Below are positions 39,235-49,756 of a stretch of 64,000 bases of DNA, one piece after another. The stretch covers positions 1-64,000 of the forward strand of contig CAWBGK010000001.1 in NCBI GenBank assembly GCA_963788305.1. The letters are read 5' to 3'. Under the pieces are notes generated by a model. That model made no database searches, was not told the DNA's origin, and worked only from the letters and a program-made list of their open reading frames with translations. Position 1 is the first letter of the stretch. Every line of letters starts with the position of its first letter. This stretch comes from UTCFX2 sp963788305. Lineage in GTDB: Bacteria > Chloroflexota > Anaerolineae > Anaerolineales > UBA4823. A program made the position numbers and the translations under genes.

Positions 39235-39570
39235 ATGGAAATTAACAGCTCTCAATATAAGCATTGTGATTTAGTTAAAGCTCAAGGTCGCGTTGACAGC
39301 GCCACTGCCCCGCAGCTGGCAAAAGTCCTGGATGACATTACAAATTCTGGTCGCTACAAAATCATCCTGGATCTGGCCGAGGTTGATTTCATGTCCAGCG
39401 CCGGGTTAAGGGTATTGATCAGTACACAGAAGACCTGCAAGCGCTACAATCGCGGGGAAATTGTCCTTGCTGCCGTGCCAAAGCGCATTCATGATGCGCT
39501 TGACCTGGCTGGCTTCATCCCGCTGTTCAAGTTTTACGACAATGCCCTGGAAGCCGTCGGCCAGATGTAG
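39235..39570 (+). CDS. STAS-domain anti-sigma factor antagonist
   Basis: About 111 residues, intact, with GGAGG seven bases before the ATG at 39235. The STAS fold shows the phosphorylation loop VDFMSSAGLRVLIST, where the first or second Ser is the site used by SpoIIAA/RsbV proteins. When unphosphorylated it binds the anti-sigma kinase and frees its target. The two following genes encode an RsbW-like kinase and a SpoIIE-type phosphatase, so all three parts of a partner switch are adjacent. Confidence 0.9.
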   Translation: MEINSSQYKHCDLVKAQGRVDSATAPQLAKVLDDITNSGRYKIILDLAEVDFMSSAGLRVLISTQKTCKRYNRGEIVLAAVPKRIHDALDLAGFIPLFKFYDNALEAVGQM

Positions 39571-39657
39571 CTGGTGCTTGCTGGTATGATCATCTGGAGG
39601 CTGAAGGTCCTGGCTACCTTCAGCCTCTATCTTTCATAGTGGAGTTGCGCGGAGCGC

Positions 39658-40185
39658 ATGGTTGATCCAGTTTGTTCTAACTCGCTGCCGAAAAATATAG
39701 CCGGGCAAAACCCTGAGGGGACAGAACCCTCGTTGCCTGATGAACCAGCAGAGATTCGTTATACGCAGCTGTACAGCGCCCAATTCGAAAACCTGGCGCT
39801 GGTGCGTTCATTTATCGTAAATGCTGCACAGCAATGTGGTTTTGATGAACAGGCGACATGCGCTGCTGAACTTGCGGTCGATGAGGCTTTCAGCAATATT
39901 GTTGAGCACGCCTATGGGGGAGAGAGCCAGGAGATCATTGAATGCACTTGCTTGATAGACAAATCCGGCCTGACCATCTCATTACGCGATTGTGGGAAAC
40001 CATTTGATCCAACGACAGTTCCAGATCCAGACCTGAGTGCAGATCTGGAAGACCGGGATGTCGGCGGGTTGGGTCTTTTCTTCATCCGACAATTGATGGA
40101 CGAAGTAAGCTTCAAATTTGTTTTTGATCAAAAAACCGGCAAGCAGTGCAACGTCCTGAGAATGGTCAAATATAAGGAGAGCTAG
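39658..40185 (+). CDS. RsbW/SpoIIAB-like anti-sigma serine kinase
   Basis: 175 residues, intact. A GHKL ATPase domain is visible: N-box ELAVDEAFSNIVEHAYG, G1 region SLRDCGKPFDP and G2 region VGGLGLFFIRQLMDEV. The first 35 residues are a polar extension. It should phosphorylate the STAS protein upstream and sequester a partner. No sigma factor is nearby, so the output is unknown. It ends one base before the TTG start of the phosphatase gene, which shares its AAGGAGA ribosome site region. Confidence 0.88.
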   Translation: MVDPVCSNSLPKNIAGQNPEGTEPSLPDEPAEIRYTQLYSAQFENLALVRSFIVNAAQQCGFDEQATCAAELAVDEAFSNIVEHAYGGESQEIIECTCLIDKSGLTISLRDCGKPFDPTTVPDPDLSADLEDRDVGGLGLFFIRQLMDEVSFKFVFDQKTGKQCNVLRMVKYKES

Positions 40186-40186
40186 A

Positions 40187-43100
40187 TTGGCAACTGGGCT
40201 GCCGGTAGAGCGGTCGCCTTCCAGGGCATCGCTGCGCCACGTTCTGGAGCTGGGCGAGAATCTGCTGTGTATTGCCCAGGAAGCTTCAGCCGATGGGGCT
40301 TCTGCTTCAGAAATCCTTCCGGCGCAATGCGACCTGATTGCCCAGACAGCTTCCCGGCTTTTTAACGCACGGACTGGATTGTGGTTTTCCGACTCGGCCC
40401 TGGCCGGTTTGATAGGCACTCCGAAATTGCTGCTGCAGGCTGAGACAGACAGCCAGCTCCTCCGTCATCCCACCCCTCTCATCCAGACCTGTGTTCACAC
40501 CCTGAGACCTGCTGCTGCCGAGAGCGCCGCCAGCGTCGACACCTGGGACATTAAAAAATCAAGGATGGGAAGAGAAATCCGGGCGATTACTGCTCCCCTC
40601 CTGGTTAAAAACAGGATCGACCAGACGAGCAGCCTGCTGGGAGTGATCCAGTTGGAAAGGAGTGGCGGACCAAGCTTCTCAAGGGCAGAAATCGAGCTGT
40701 TCAATGGTCTGGCGGTTCAATCGGCTCTGGTGATCCAATCCAGCCTGGGTACGGCAGGCGAGCGCTGGCGAAGGGAGCAGCTCGGATTGGTCAGCCGGGT
40801 AAGCCTGGAGATTGCCGCCCTGCGAGACCTGGATGAGATCGCCCGCAGAGTGACCGAGCTGGTGCTGACCACATTTGATTACTATTACGTGGCCATTTTC
40901 ACGCTGGAAACCGATCAGGATGTGCTCAGCTTCCGCGCCAATGCGGGACCGGGTTTGGAATCCGGAAATGACGGGAAGATATTTGCTCCGGTCAGCCTCG
41001 GGGAGGGGATTATTGGAACAGTTGCTCAGACTGGTAAAGAGCTGTTAGCTGCGGATGTCCAACAAGAGCCGCGCTACCGCCATTTTGAATTGCTCCCCGA
41101 AACGCAGTCCGAAATTGCTCTGCCGCTGATTTCGCAGGACAGGCTGGTGGGCGTCCTGGATGTCCAAAGCAACCAGCTGAATGATTTTGACGAGGTGGAT
41201 CTCCTGGTCCTGCGAGCCCTGGCTGGCAATATTGCGATTGCTATCGAGGGCGCCCAACTTTACCAGAACTTGCGCCATCGAGCAGTTCAGCTTCAGACCG
41301 TCTATGAGGTCAGCAGGGCAATCGCTTCAATCCTTGATCAGGACCAGCTCCTCGATGAAGTTGTGACACTGATTCAGGAACGGTTCAAATATCCTTATGT
41401 CCACCTATTCAGCGTGCATAGCGGACGGCGAAAGATTTTTTATGAGGCCGGGAGCGGTCTCCGCAGCCGGCTTATCCAAAAAGAAGCCTATACCTACGAC
41501 CTGGACGATCCGCAGGGGTTGATCCCATGGGCGGCGCGCAATGCAGAGACACTGCTGGTGAATGATGTCCGTAAAGAACCGCGCTATCGACCGTCTGGGA
41601 TCCCATCTGAGGAGACCTTTTCCGAGCTGACTGTGCCGCTTGTATTTGGGGGGAAAGTATTGGGCATCCTGGACGTGCAGAGCGACCAGATAAACGCCTT
41701 TGGTGAAGAAGACAGGTTTTTATTTGAGGCGCTGGGAGATCACATAGCAATTGCATTGAGGAACGCTTCCCTGTACCGGACAGAGGTTTGGAGGCGCAAG
41801 GTGGCCGACAGCCTTCAAGAGGTTGCCGGTATCCTCTCGGCTGATGTCGACCTGGATCAGGTGCTGGAAGCTGTGCTTGGAGAGCTGGAACACACATTAC
41901 CTCTCGATGCAGCTGCAATCTGGCTTTTAGATGAGATCGGCTCAGGTGGATGGAATTGCACCGCCTGTACTTCATCTTGCTGCAGTACGAGTAGAGGATG
42001 CTGACGACCTGGATTTAGAGATTGGACTGAAGCCGGATGAGGTTTTAGAGTACAACTTGAATCATCCAGACCAGGAAGTTCTGCTCCAGGCTTCTACGTG
42101 GCTGTTGGATGTGCTGGACGCTGATTCGCCGATTGTCCGCTCTGCCCGAGTCGCTCTTTGAGCCGCTTGGGGTTGTTCTTGGTTTTTCAGATGAATATTC
42201 TGCGATAGGCGCGCCACTGAGGATTGGAGACCATACGCTGGGCGTGCTCAGCCTGGTTCACAGCAGCCGTGGGCGATATGGCAGTGAGGCTCAAGCGATG
42301 ACGGCAGCTTTCGGCAATTATGCAGCAGTCGCGATTGAAAATGCCCGGCTCTACGAAGACGCCCATGAACAGGCATGGATCTCGACAGTTTTGCTCCAGG
42401 TGGCGAATGCAACCCAATCTGTAGATAACCTCACCGAACTGCTCGATACTGTGATCCGGATCACCCCCATGCTGACCGGTGTAAAGGCCTGCATGCTTTA
42501 TATTCTGGACGATGACGGGACTTTTGTCCCGGCTGCCGCGACGGGTTTGTCCTCTGAACAGCAAAGCGAGTTTGAGCGCTGGCGTTTTGCCCCTGGCGAC
42601 GCTTCAGCCCTGGATCGGCTTGTGCAGGAGTGCAGACCTGTGATCCTGCACCGCGGCGAACAGGATCAGAGGCTGGCAAGCATTCTCACAGCAGGCACAG
42701 ACGACGATGATGGAACCGAATTTGGCTTTCCTGTGTTGATCCCGCTGCACGCGCGCGGCGATGTGCTGGGAGCTTTTCTGGTTGATTACAGCGCAACCCT
42801 GCCAACCCTGAGTCTGGGTAAATCATTTGAAGCGTTTTTTGATGAACGGCTTGCGATCTTACAAGGTATTGCTCACCAGACGGCTGTTGCAGTGGACAAC
42901 ATCCGACTGCTTAAGTCCCAGAAAGAAGAAGCATACGTTTCGGTCGCCCTGCTTCAGGTTGCCCAGGCTGTGGTCAGCTCGAACGACCTGAATGAGGCTC
43001 TTGGATCGATTGTTCGCATCACCCCAATTCTGGTAGGCGTTCGAAGGGCAGCCATCTTTCTGTGGGACGAGTCGCAGAATGTATTCAGGCTTTCGCAAGC

Positions 43101-44278
43101 CTACGGCCTGCCTCGTTCAGCCGAATCGCAGGCTTACCGCCTCGGAGAGTTCCCGCTGCTGGATGCCGTCCTGGTGGAAAACGCGCTGCTCGCTCTGCCG
43201 CTTTCGAGAGAAGATGATGAAGATGAAGTCCTTGACATCCTGGGTGAGGCTGGGCGCCCCAGAGCGGGATGAAGTTGACCGTAATTTGCTGGAAGAAGAA
43301 TTCTTGCTGATTGCATTCCCGCTCTCGGTCAAGGGTAAAGTGTTGGGAGTCTTTCTGGCCGAAGAGCCAAATCCAATCCCTGGTGAGGCGATCACCAGCG
43401 GGAATGCCAACCGGCGCTTGCGCCCAAAACGGATGGAGATCGTCACCGGCATTTCGCAGCAGGCTGCGCTGGCGATTCAGAATGACACCCTGCAGAAAGA
43501 AATCGTGGAGCACGAACGCCTGGAGCGCGAGATGCAGCTCGCCCGAGAAATTCAGGTTGCCTTCCTGCCGCAGCAAATTCCTGAAATCCCAGGCTGGGAT
43601 CTGCAGGTGCACTGGAGTCCGGCGCGAGAAGTGGGGGGGGATTTCTACGATTTCTTTGAGCTGCCCGGCGACCGGCTAGGATTGGTCATCGCTGATGTCG
43701 CTGATAAAGGTGTGCCGGCAGCACTCTTCATGACCCTGGTGCGTACGCTTGTTCGGGCAACTGTGCAGGTGCTTGATTCGCCAGCGGAAGTGGTGGAAAG
43801 AGTGAACGATCTGCTCGTCCCGGATGCACTCGGCGGCATGTTCGTCACGCTTGTCTATGCAGTGCTGGACCTGAAGTCCGGTGAGCTTCTAATCGCAAAT
43901 GCCGGTCACAATCCACCGCTTACGCTCCACAGCCCCTTCCGGTTTACGCGTGCGGAGCCAGGTGGGATGGCGCTTGGGGTCGAGCCAGGGATTAAGGTAC
44001 AAGCATCCCACGAGCCAGCTTGAGCCGGGTGATTTGTTGGTCCTGTACACGGATGGGGTGACCGAGACCTTCTCGCCGGATGGCGAAATGTTTGGGGAGG
44101 GCAGCCTGACTGGAAACCATCGAGAAGGCTGCCATCTGATGCTGATGCCGAACGACAGGTGGAAGTACTGACTGCACGCGACCTCTTGAACGCGATCGAC
44201 AACCGGGTGCTCGAGTTTTGTGGTGGAACCGCGCCATTTGACGACCTGACCCTGGTTGTTGTTAAAAGGCTCGCTTAA
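40187..44278 (+). CDS. Multi-GAF SpoIIE-type serine phosphatase, frameshifted
   Basis: About 1,360 residues after repair. Roughly six GAF-like domains follow each other; five are easy to see by their repeated endings (NIAIAIEGAQLYQNL, HIAIALRNASLYRTE, YAAVAIENARLYEDA, QTAVAVDNIRLLKSQ, QAALAIQNDTLQKE). The C-terminal PP2C/SpoIIE domain has AREVGGDFYDFFELP, LVIADVADKGVPAALFM, VTLVYAVLDLKSGELLIANAGHNPP, LLVLYTDGVTETFSP and DDLTLVVVKRLA with its metal-binding Asp residues. Frame breaks lie near 41940, 42140, 43230, 44010 and 44110. The start is TTG with AAGGAGA upstream. It should dephosphorylate the STAS protein, as RsbU does. No membrane helix is seen, so the signals are probably cytosolic ligands bound by the GAF domains. 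Confidence 0.85.
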
Positions 44279-44281
44279 AAG

Positions 44282-44316
44282 TGATTACCGGACGTGTTTG
44301 TCACGTCCGGTAATCA
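44282..44316 (+). terminator. Long perfect hairpin after the SpoIIE gene
   Basis: A 15-bp perfect stem (tgattaccggacgtg / cacgtccggtaatca) with loop tttgt starts four bases after the stop codon. No T-run follows. The form matches the hairpin after clpB, so it may be a shared type of 3'-end element. Confidence 0.55.
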
Positions 44317-44529
44317 TAGGAGGGCCACCGGAAGCACAGCACGGGGGGGACGTGCTGAAAGCGCTGTCCGGTGTCACGACACCTGAAAATACCAATAAAA
44401 GGGGAGGCAGGTGTCGGCAGCTAAAATATACACCAAAACGCTCCGATTACAATTAGAGTTGAATGAGAATACTGGACACAAACAGTCCTAATTATTCGGT
44501 CGGGATCGGTTGTTTTTCCCTTAGAATTC

Positions 44530-45010
44530 TTATTCTTCCCCCTGCTCCCCAAAAAGCTTCAACCATTCATCGAGCTGATCTTCGCTCATCTTTGCGTCCG
44601 GCTGTGCTCCTGCATCCTGAAGGCTTTCATCGAGTGCGGCAGTCATCAGACCAGAGAACTCCTCAGATGACAGCACCCGCGCCTGCGAGGCGCGAGCTTC
44701 TGCCTGTACAGCCAGATCCGAGCTGACCACAGTCCAGTTTCGCGCAGCTCGGCCCAGCCTATTTAGTCGCTGACGGATGGCTTGATCGGCTGTTGAGCCT
44801 TGCCGGACAAAACGGGCGATCACCGATCCGAAATTCCGCGCTCGAGTGCCGCCTGGAGGACGCATTGTCAAAGTAGACTTCTACCTGCCGGCGCTGGATG
44901 CGGCAATATTCTTGCAACAGTTCAATCAATTGCTGCTCGTCATCTAACTCCCCCAGGCTCAGGCCGGGGATTTTAGGGATCAAATTGTGCCCGTCGATGA
45001 GGTAAGGCAT
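44530..45010 (-). CDS. NYN/YacP-like PIN-fold ribonuclease-like protein, frameshifted
   Basis: About 160 residues. It opens with MPYLIDGHNLI, the acidic DGHN signature of NYN/YacP proteins, and continues QLIELLQEYCRIQRRQVEVYFDNA. After one extra base near 44868 the frame goes on with PPGGTRARNFG, STADQAIRQRL and NWTVVSSDLAVQAEARASQAR, where the remaining conserved Asp residues lie. The acidic C-terminal tail is longer than usual. YacP-like proteins (Rae1) cut ribosome-bound mRNA in Bacillus; whether this one does is unknown. Confidence 0.8.
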
Positions 45011-45114
45011 GTGAAAATTGTATGCCCAAAGTGAATACCCGTCAATCGAGAAACTGTGCTATCATTTTTTGTGATGGAAAAACCATTCTATTCAAGATCT
45101 GATTGAAAAAAGAG

Positions 45115-45804
45115 ATGAATTCCTGGAAGCGATTGTTCTTTTATCTGTCTTTAAACGTTCTGGTCTCTGCCTGTACGGTGCTGGCAGTTCTTTTTACCTG
45201 GGACCAACTTTCTGGACCGATGCCGCGCGGACTGATGGTTAAGGCATTCAGCAGGTTAAGCATCGCTTCGACGCCGACCCCACTCCCTCCCAGTCCAGGC
45301 ACTCCCGAGGTTCAAGCTACCCCGACCCCGGCTTTCTTGTATTACCAGGTCGTGTCTGGGGATACTTTTGAAAGTCTGGCGGAAAAATACAATATTCCGG
45401 TAGAAGAGCTGATCGCAGTAAATGGTTTTTCTAAATCCCAACCGCTGGGGGAAGGCGAGTCGCTGCGTATCCCGCTGGAAGCCGCAGCGAGTGTTGTAAT
45501 TGACAGCGTGATTGGCGCAGGCGACCTGGATTCTGAGCATGTTCTGCTGAAACAACGTGGAGAAGGTGAGCTTTCGCTGGTTGGCTGGCGGATGGAAGAC
45601 AGCCAGGGGAATATTTTCATCTTCCCTCAGTTTCCGCAGCTGATTCTCTACCGGGGTGGGGCGGTGAACATTTTTACGAAGGCGGGCAGCAATACGGTCG
45701 TCGATTTGTATTGGGGGATGGAACAACCTGTCTGGGAATCCGGCGATACAGTGACTTTAAAAGACCCGCAAGGCAAAGTACGCACCACCTATCAGGTACC
45801 GTAA
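45115..45804 (+). CDS. Membrane-anchored LysM protein with lamin-tail-like domain
   Basis: About 229 residues, intact. An N-terminal membrane anchor (FFYLSLNVLVSACTVLAVLF) is followed by a Pro/Thr linker and one LysM domain (YYQVVSGDTFESLAEKYNIP ... LRIP, about residues 80-125). A beta-rich C-terminal domain (GELSLVGWRMEDSQGNIFIFP ... SGDTVTLKDPQGKV) matches the lamin-tail (LTD) pattern. LysM binds peptidoglycan or chitin-like glycans. The ATG at 45115 is preferred; a TTG at 45103 is in frame. Confidence 0.8.
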   Translation: MNSWKRLFFYLSLNVLVSACTVLAVLFTWDQLSGPMPRGLMVKAFSRLSIASTPTPLPPSPGTPEVQATPTPAFLYYQVVSGDTFESLAEKYNIPVEELIAVNGFSKSQPLGEGESLRIPLEAAASVVIDSVIGAGDLDSEHVLLKQRGEGELSLVGWRMEDSQGNIFIFPQFPQLILYRGGAVNIFTKAGSNTVVDLYWGMEQPVWESGDTVTLKDPQGKVRTTYQVP

Positions 45805-45887
45805 AACAGCCTTGTTCCTTGTTCAAGAAATAATTCGGGGTGCTGGCGAGCATTGACCGCAGCCCTGCTCTTTGATACACTCTGATC

Positions 45888-47462
<1,575 letters not shown>

Positions 47463-47535
47463 AATTCCAATGCTGCCTCCGAAGCGCTGGACGGCGCTCT
47501 CGGCGGGCGGAACCGTTATCAAACAGGAGTTAAGC

Positions 47536-47862
47536 ATGGCAAAAGGTTTCAAAGGACCAAAAATGCAGAACCCGATGGGTATGATGGGCCAGCTTCAGAA
47601 ACTTCAGGAGCAGATGCAGCAAATCCAGGAACAGTTGGCAGATGAAACCGTGACAGCGACGGCCGGAGGCGGTGCGATTAAGATCACGGTTACCGGGGCG
47701 CAGGTCTGTCGGGCAGTTGAGATCGACCCTGAAGTGCTGAAGGATGCAGACGTGGAAATGCTCCAGGATTTGATCCTGACTGCGGTGAATTCTGCCCTGG
47801 ATGCCTCACGCCAGTATGCAGCCGAAAGGCTTGGCCCTCTGACCGGGGGTCTGCCGTTCTAG
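47536..47862 (+). CDS. YbaB/EbfC nucleoid-associated protein
   Basis: 108 residues, intact, with AGGAG upstream of the ATG at 47536. The N-terminus is Met/Gln-rich and helical (GMMGQLQKLQEQMQQIQEQL), followed by the conserved beta stretch IKITVTGAQVCRAVEIDPEVL and DLILTAVNSALDAS. YbaB dimers bind DNA. Position between dnaX and recR is the standard arrangement. Confidence 0.92.
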   Translation: MAKGFKGPKMQNPMGMMGQLQKLQEQMQQIQEQLADETVTATAGGGAIKITVTGAQVCRAVEIDPEVLKDADVEMLQDLILTAVNSALDASRQYAAERLGPLTGGLPF

Positions 47863-47901
47863 GCAGCTTACAGGATTTTTCGATAATCCAAGAGATCATG
47901 A

Positions 47902-48511
47902 ATGCTGCTTCCTGAACCGATCCAAAAACTGATAGATGCTTTTTCACGTCTTCCCGGGATAGGTCCGAAGACCGCCTCGCGCCTGACTTTTTACCTGCTG
48001 CGCGCCCCAGAAGATGCCGCCCGCGATCTGGCTGAAGCGTTGTTTAACCTGAAAGCGGGGACGACCTACTGTCATATTTGCCACAATATTACGGCTGCCG
48101 GCCGGACAGAATGCGAGATTTGCAGCAGTCCGGCTCGAGACCCCGGGCAGATATGCGTGGTGGAGGAGCCGTTAGACGTTCTGGCATTGGAGAGAACAGG
48201 CGGCTATCCAGGTCGTTACCATGTGCTTCACGGCGCTCTTTCTCCTATCGAAGGGATCGGCCCAGAGCATCTTAAAATCCGCGAGCTGGTGGAACGACTG
48301 CGGTCCGGAGCGGTGCGGGAGGTCATCCTGGCGACCAATCCGAGTATGGAGGGGGATTACACTTCGGCTTATCTTCGCCAGCAGATTCAGCCAATGGGAG
48401 TTCGGATCACGAGGCTGGCCCGCGGTCTTCCGGTCGGCGGAGACCTGGAATATGCGGATCAAAACACCCTGCTGCCGCGCCCTGACTGGACGCCAGGAAA
48501 TGCCGGATTGA
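47902..48511 (+). CDS. recR: Recombination protein RecR, frameshifted at the end
   Basis: About 202 residues. The helix-hairpin-helix (SRLPGIGPKTASRLTFYLL), the four-Cys zinc finger (CHICHNITAAGRTECEIC) and the Toprim domain (ICVVEEPLDVLALERTGGY ... EVILATNPSMEGDYTSAYL) are all present. One extra c at about 48475 sends the frame past the normal end; the correct frame gives LLRALTGRQEMPD and a stop at 48511, the usual RecR C-terminus. RecR works with RecF and RecO to load RecA at gaps. Confidence 0.92.
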
Positions 48512-48523
48512 CCGAAGGCAAGT

Positions 48524-49528
48524 TTACCTGTCCAAGTGAATTTCATCCCCTGTGTGCTCGGTTCCATATCCCCCCAGATTCTGCAGCAGCCGCCGGAATC
48601 TCGCAGAGGACAGGGTGTCGAACATGGTAGTAAACGTTGGATTCTCGGTTTGATCCTCGGGGAACACCAGGTCGAAACGCTCCTCAAAGAGCGGGACAAA
48701 GTCTAGCTTGAGTTTTTGGGCTGCAGCCAGCAGCCCGAGACCCATATCGGCCTTGCCGGTCTGGATCGCCTCGGCCACTGCACTGTGAGTACGCACTTCT
48801 CGGTTGTAACCGATCAGGATTCGCGGGTCGATTGAAAGTTGATTAATCTGGCGGTCCAGCCAGAGCCTGGTCGCTGAACCCCTGTTGCGGTTGATCATCC
48901 GAACATCCCCGCGGGCGAGGTCAGACATATCCCGAATCCCAAGGGGATTTCCCGGGGCTACCAGGAGACCTTGCTGGCGGTGAGCGAGTGTGATCAAACG
49001 AACTGATCGGTCCGGGAAAATGTGATTGATAAAAGGCAGGTTATATTCCCCGGTTTCAAAATCCAGCAGGTGGCAGCCCGTAACCTGGGAAATTCCCTGA
49101 CGCAGGGCGATCAAACCGTCCAGGCTGCCGATCGGCAAGACAAACAACCCCAGAGGACGATATTTGAGGATTCGCAGCTGAGAAGCAAGCGTTTCCAGCG
49201 CCAGGTCGTGGCTGCCCAAACAGGTCAGGGAAGCTTCGTCGTCGGTTTTTGGCACGACGATCTCCTGGAACAAGAAGGAGCGTGCTTTAGCCCGGTAGTA
49301 TTTCTCAACGAAGCCCCTCACGACGCGCTGATTCGTCAGCTCTACCAAACCGGCTTTTTCAAGCAGCTTAAGATGATGGCGAACCCGGGCGGGGTGCTCG
49401 TTCAGCGCCTGACCGAGCTGGGTCAGGGTTGCGGGAGCTGCCATCAGCATCCGGAGGATGGCCAGGCGGCGGGGATCCGTCAATATCTTGATTTGCTCGA
49501 AATCCTGGATACGTTTGAAGTGCTCCAT
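48524..49528 (-). CDS. ArsR-type regulator with C-terminal periplasmic-binding-like domain
   Basis: 334 residues, intact. The N-terminal winged helix is of the ArsR type (LTDPRRLAILRMLMAAPATLTQ, EHPARVRHHLKLLEKAGLVEL). The C-terminal half (about residues 125-320) has the pattern of the PBP-like domain found in molybdate-responsive regulators: LDGLIALRQGISQVTGCHLLD, GLLVAPGNPLGI, MINRNRGSATRLWLDRQI, HSAVAEAIQTGKADMGLGLLAA. It probably senses a small anion or a cofactor. No obvious target gene is adjacent; metH is divergent, with starts about 230 bp apart. Confidence 0.82.
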   Translation of the reverse strand: MEHFKRIQDFEQIKILTDPRRLAILRMLMAAPATLTQLGQALNEHPARVRHHLKLLEKAGLVELTNQRVVRGFVEKYYRAKARSFLFQEIVVPKTDDEASLTCLGSHDLALETLASQLRILKYRPLGLFVLPIGSLDGLIALRQGISQVTGCHLLDFETGEYNLPFINHIFPDRSVRLITLAHRQQGLLVAPGNPLGIRDMSDLARGDVRMINRNRGSATRLWLDRQINQLSIDPRILIGYNREVRTHSAVAEAIQTGKADMGLGLLAAAQKLKLDFVPLFEERFDLVFPEDQTENPTFTTMFDTLSSARFRRLLQNLGGYGTEHTGDEIHLDR

Positions 49529-49671
49529 CGATGATCCATCGAAAAAAACAAAAGGCTCATTGTAAATAAATTCTTAGCGCTATGCAAAAGTCTATCATGA
49601 CTGAGTTTGCACCGTAAAGGAGGGTATTCTGACGATAGCTTTCCTAATAAAACGGTGATCAGCGATCCCGT

Positions 49672-49701
49672 TTGACATGCCTTGTTTGCCCGTGGTACAC
49701 T
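49672..49701 (+). promoter_or_regulatory. Sigma70-like promoter of metH
   Basis: TTGACA (49672-49677) is a perfect -35 box; TACACT (49696-49701) is a fair -10 box, with 18-bp spacing. It lies about 55 bp before the metH start. I see no SAM or cobalamin riboswitch pattern in the leader. Confidence 0.65.
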
Positions 49702-49756
49702 GACTCACTGCCAGGACGATTTGAAGATTGTTCGATAAGGATCAGGAAGGTGTGAT

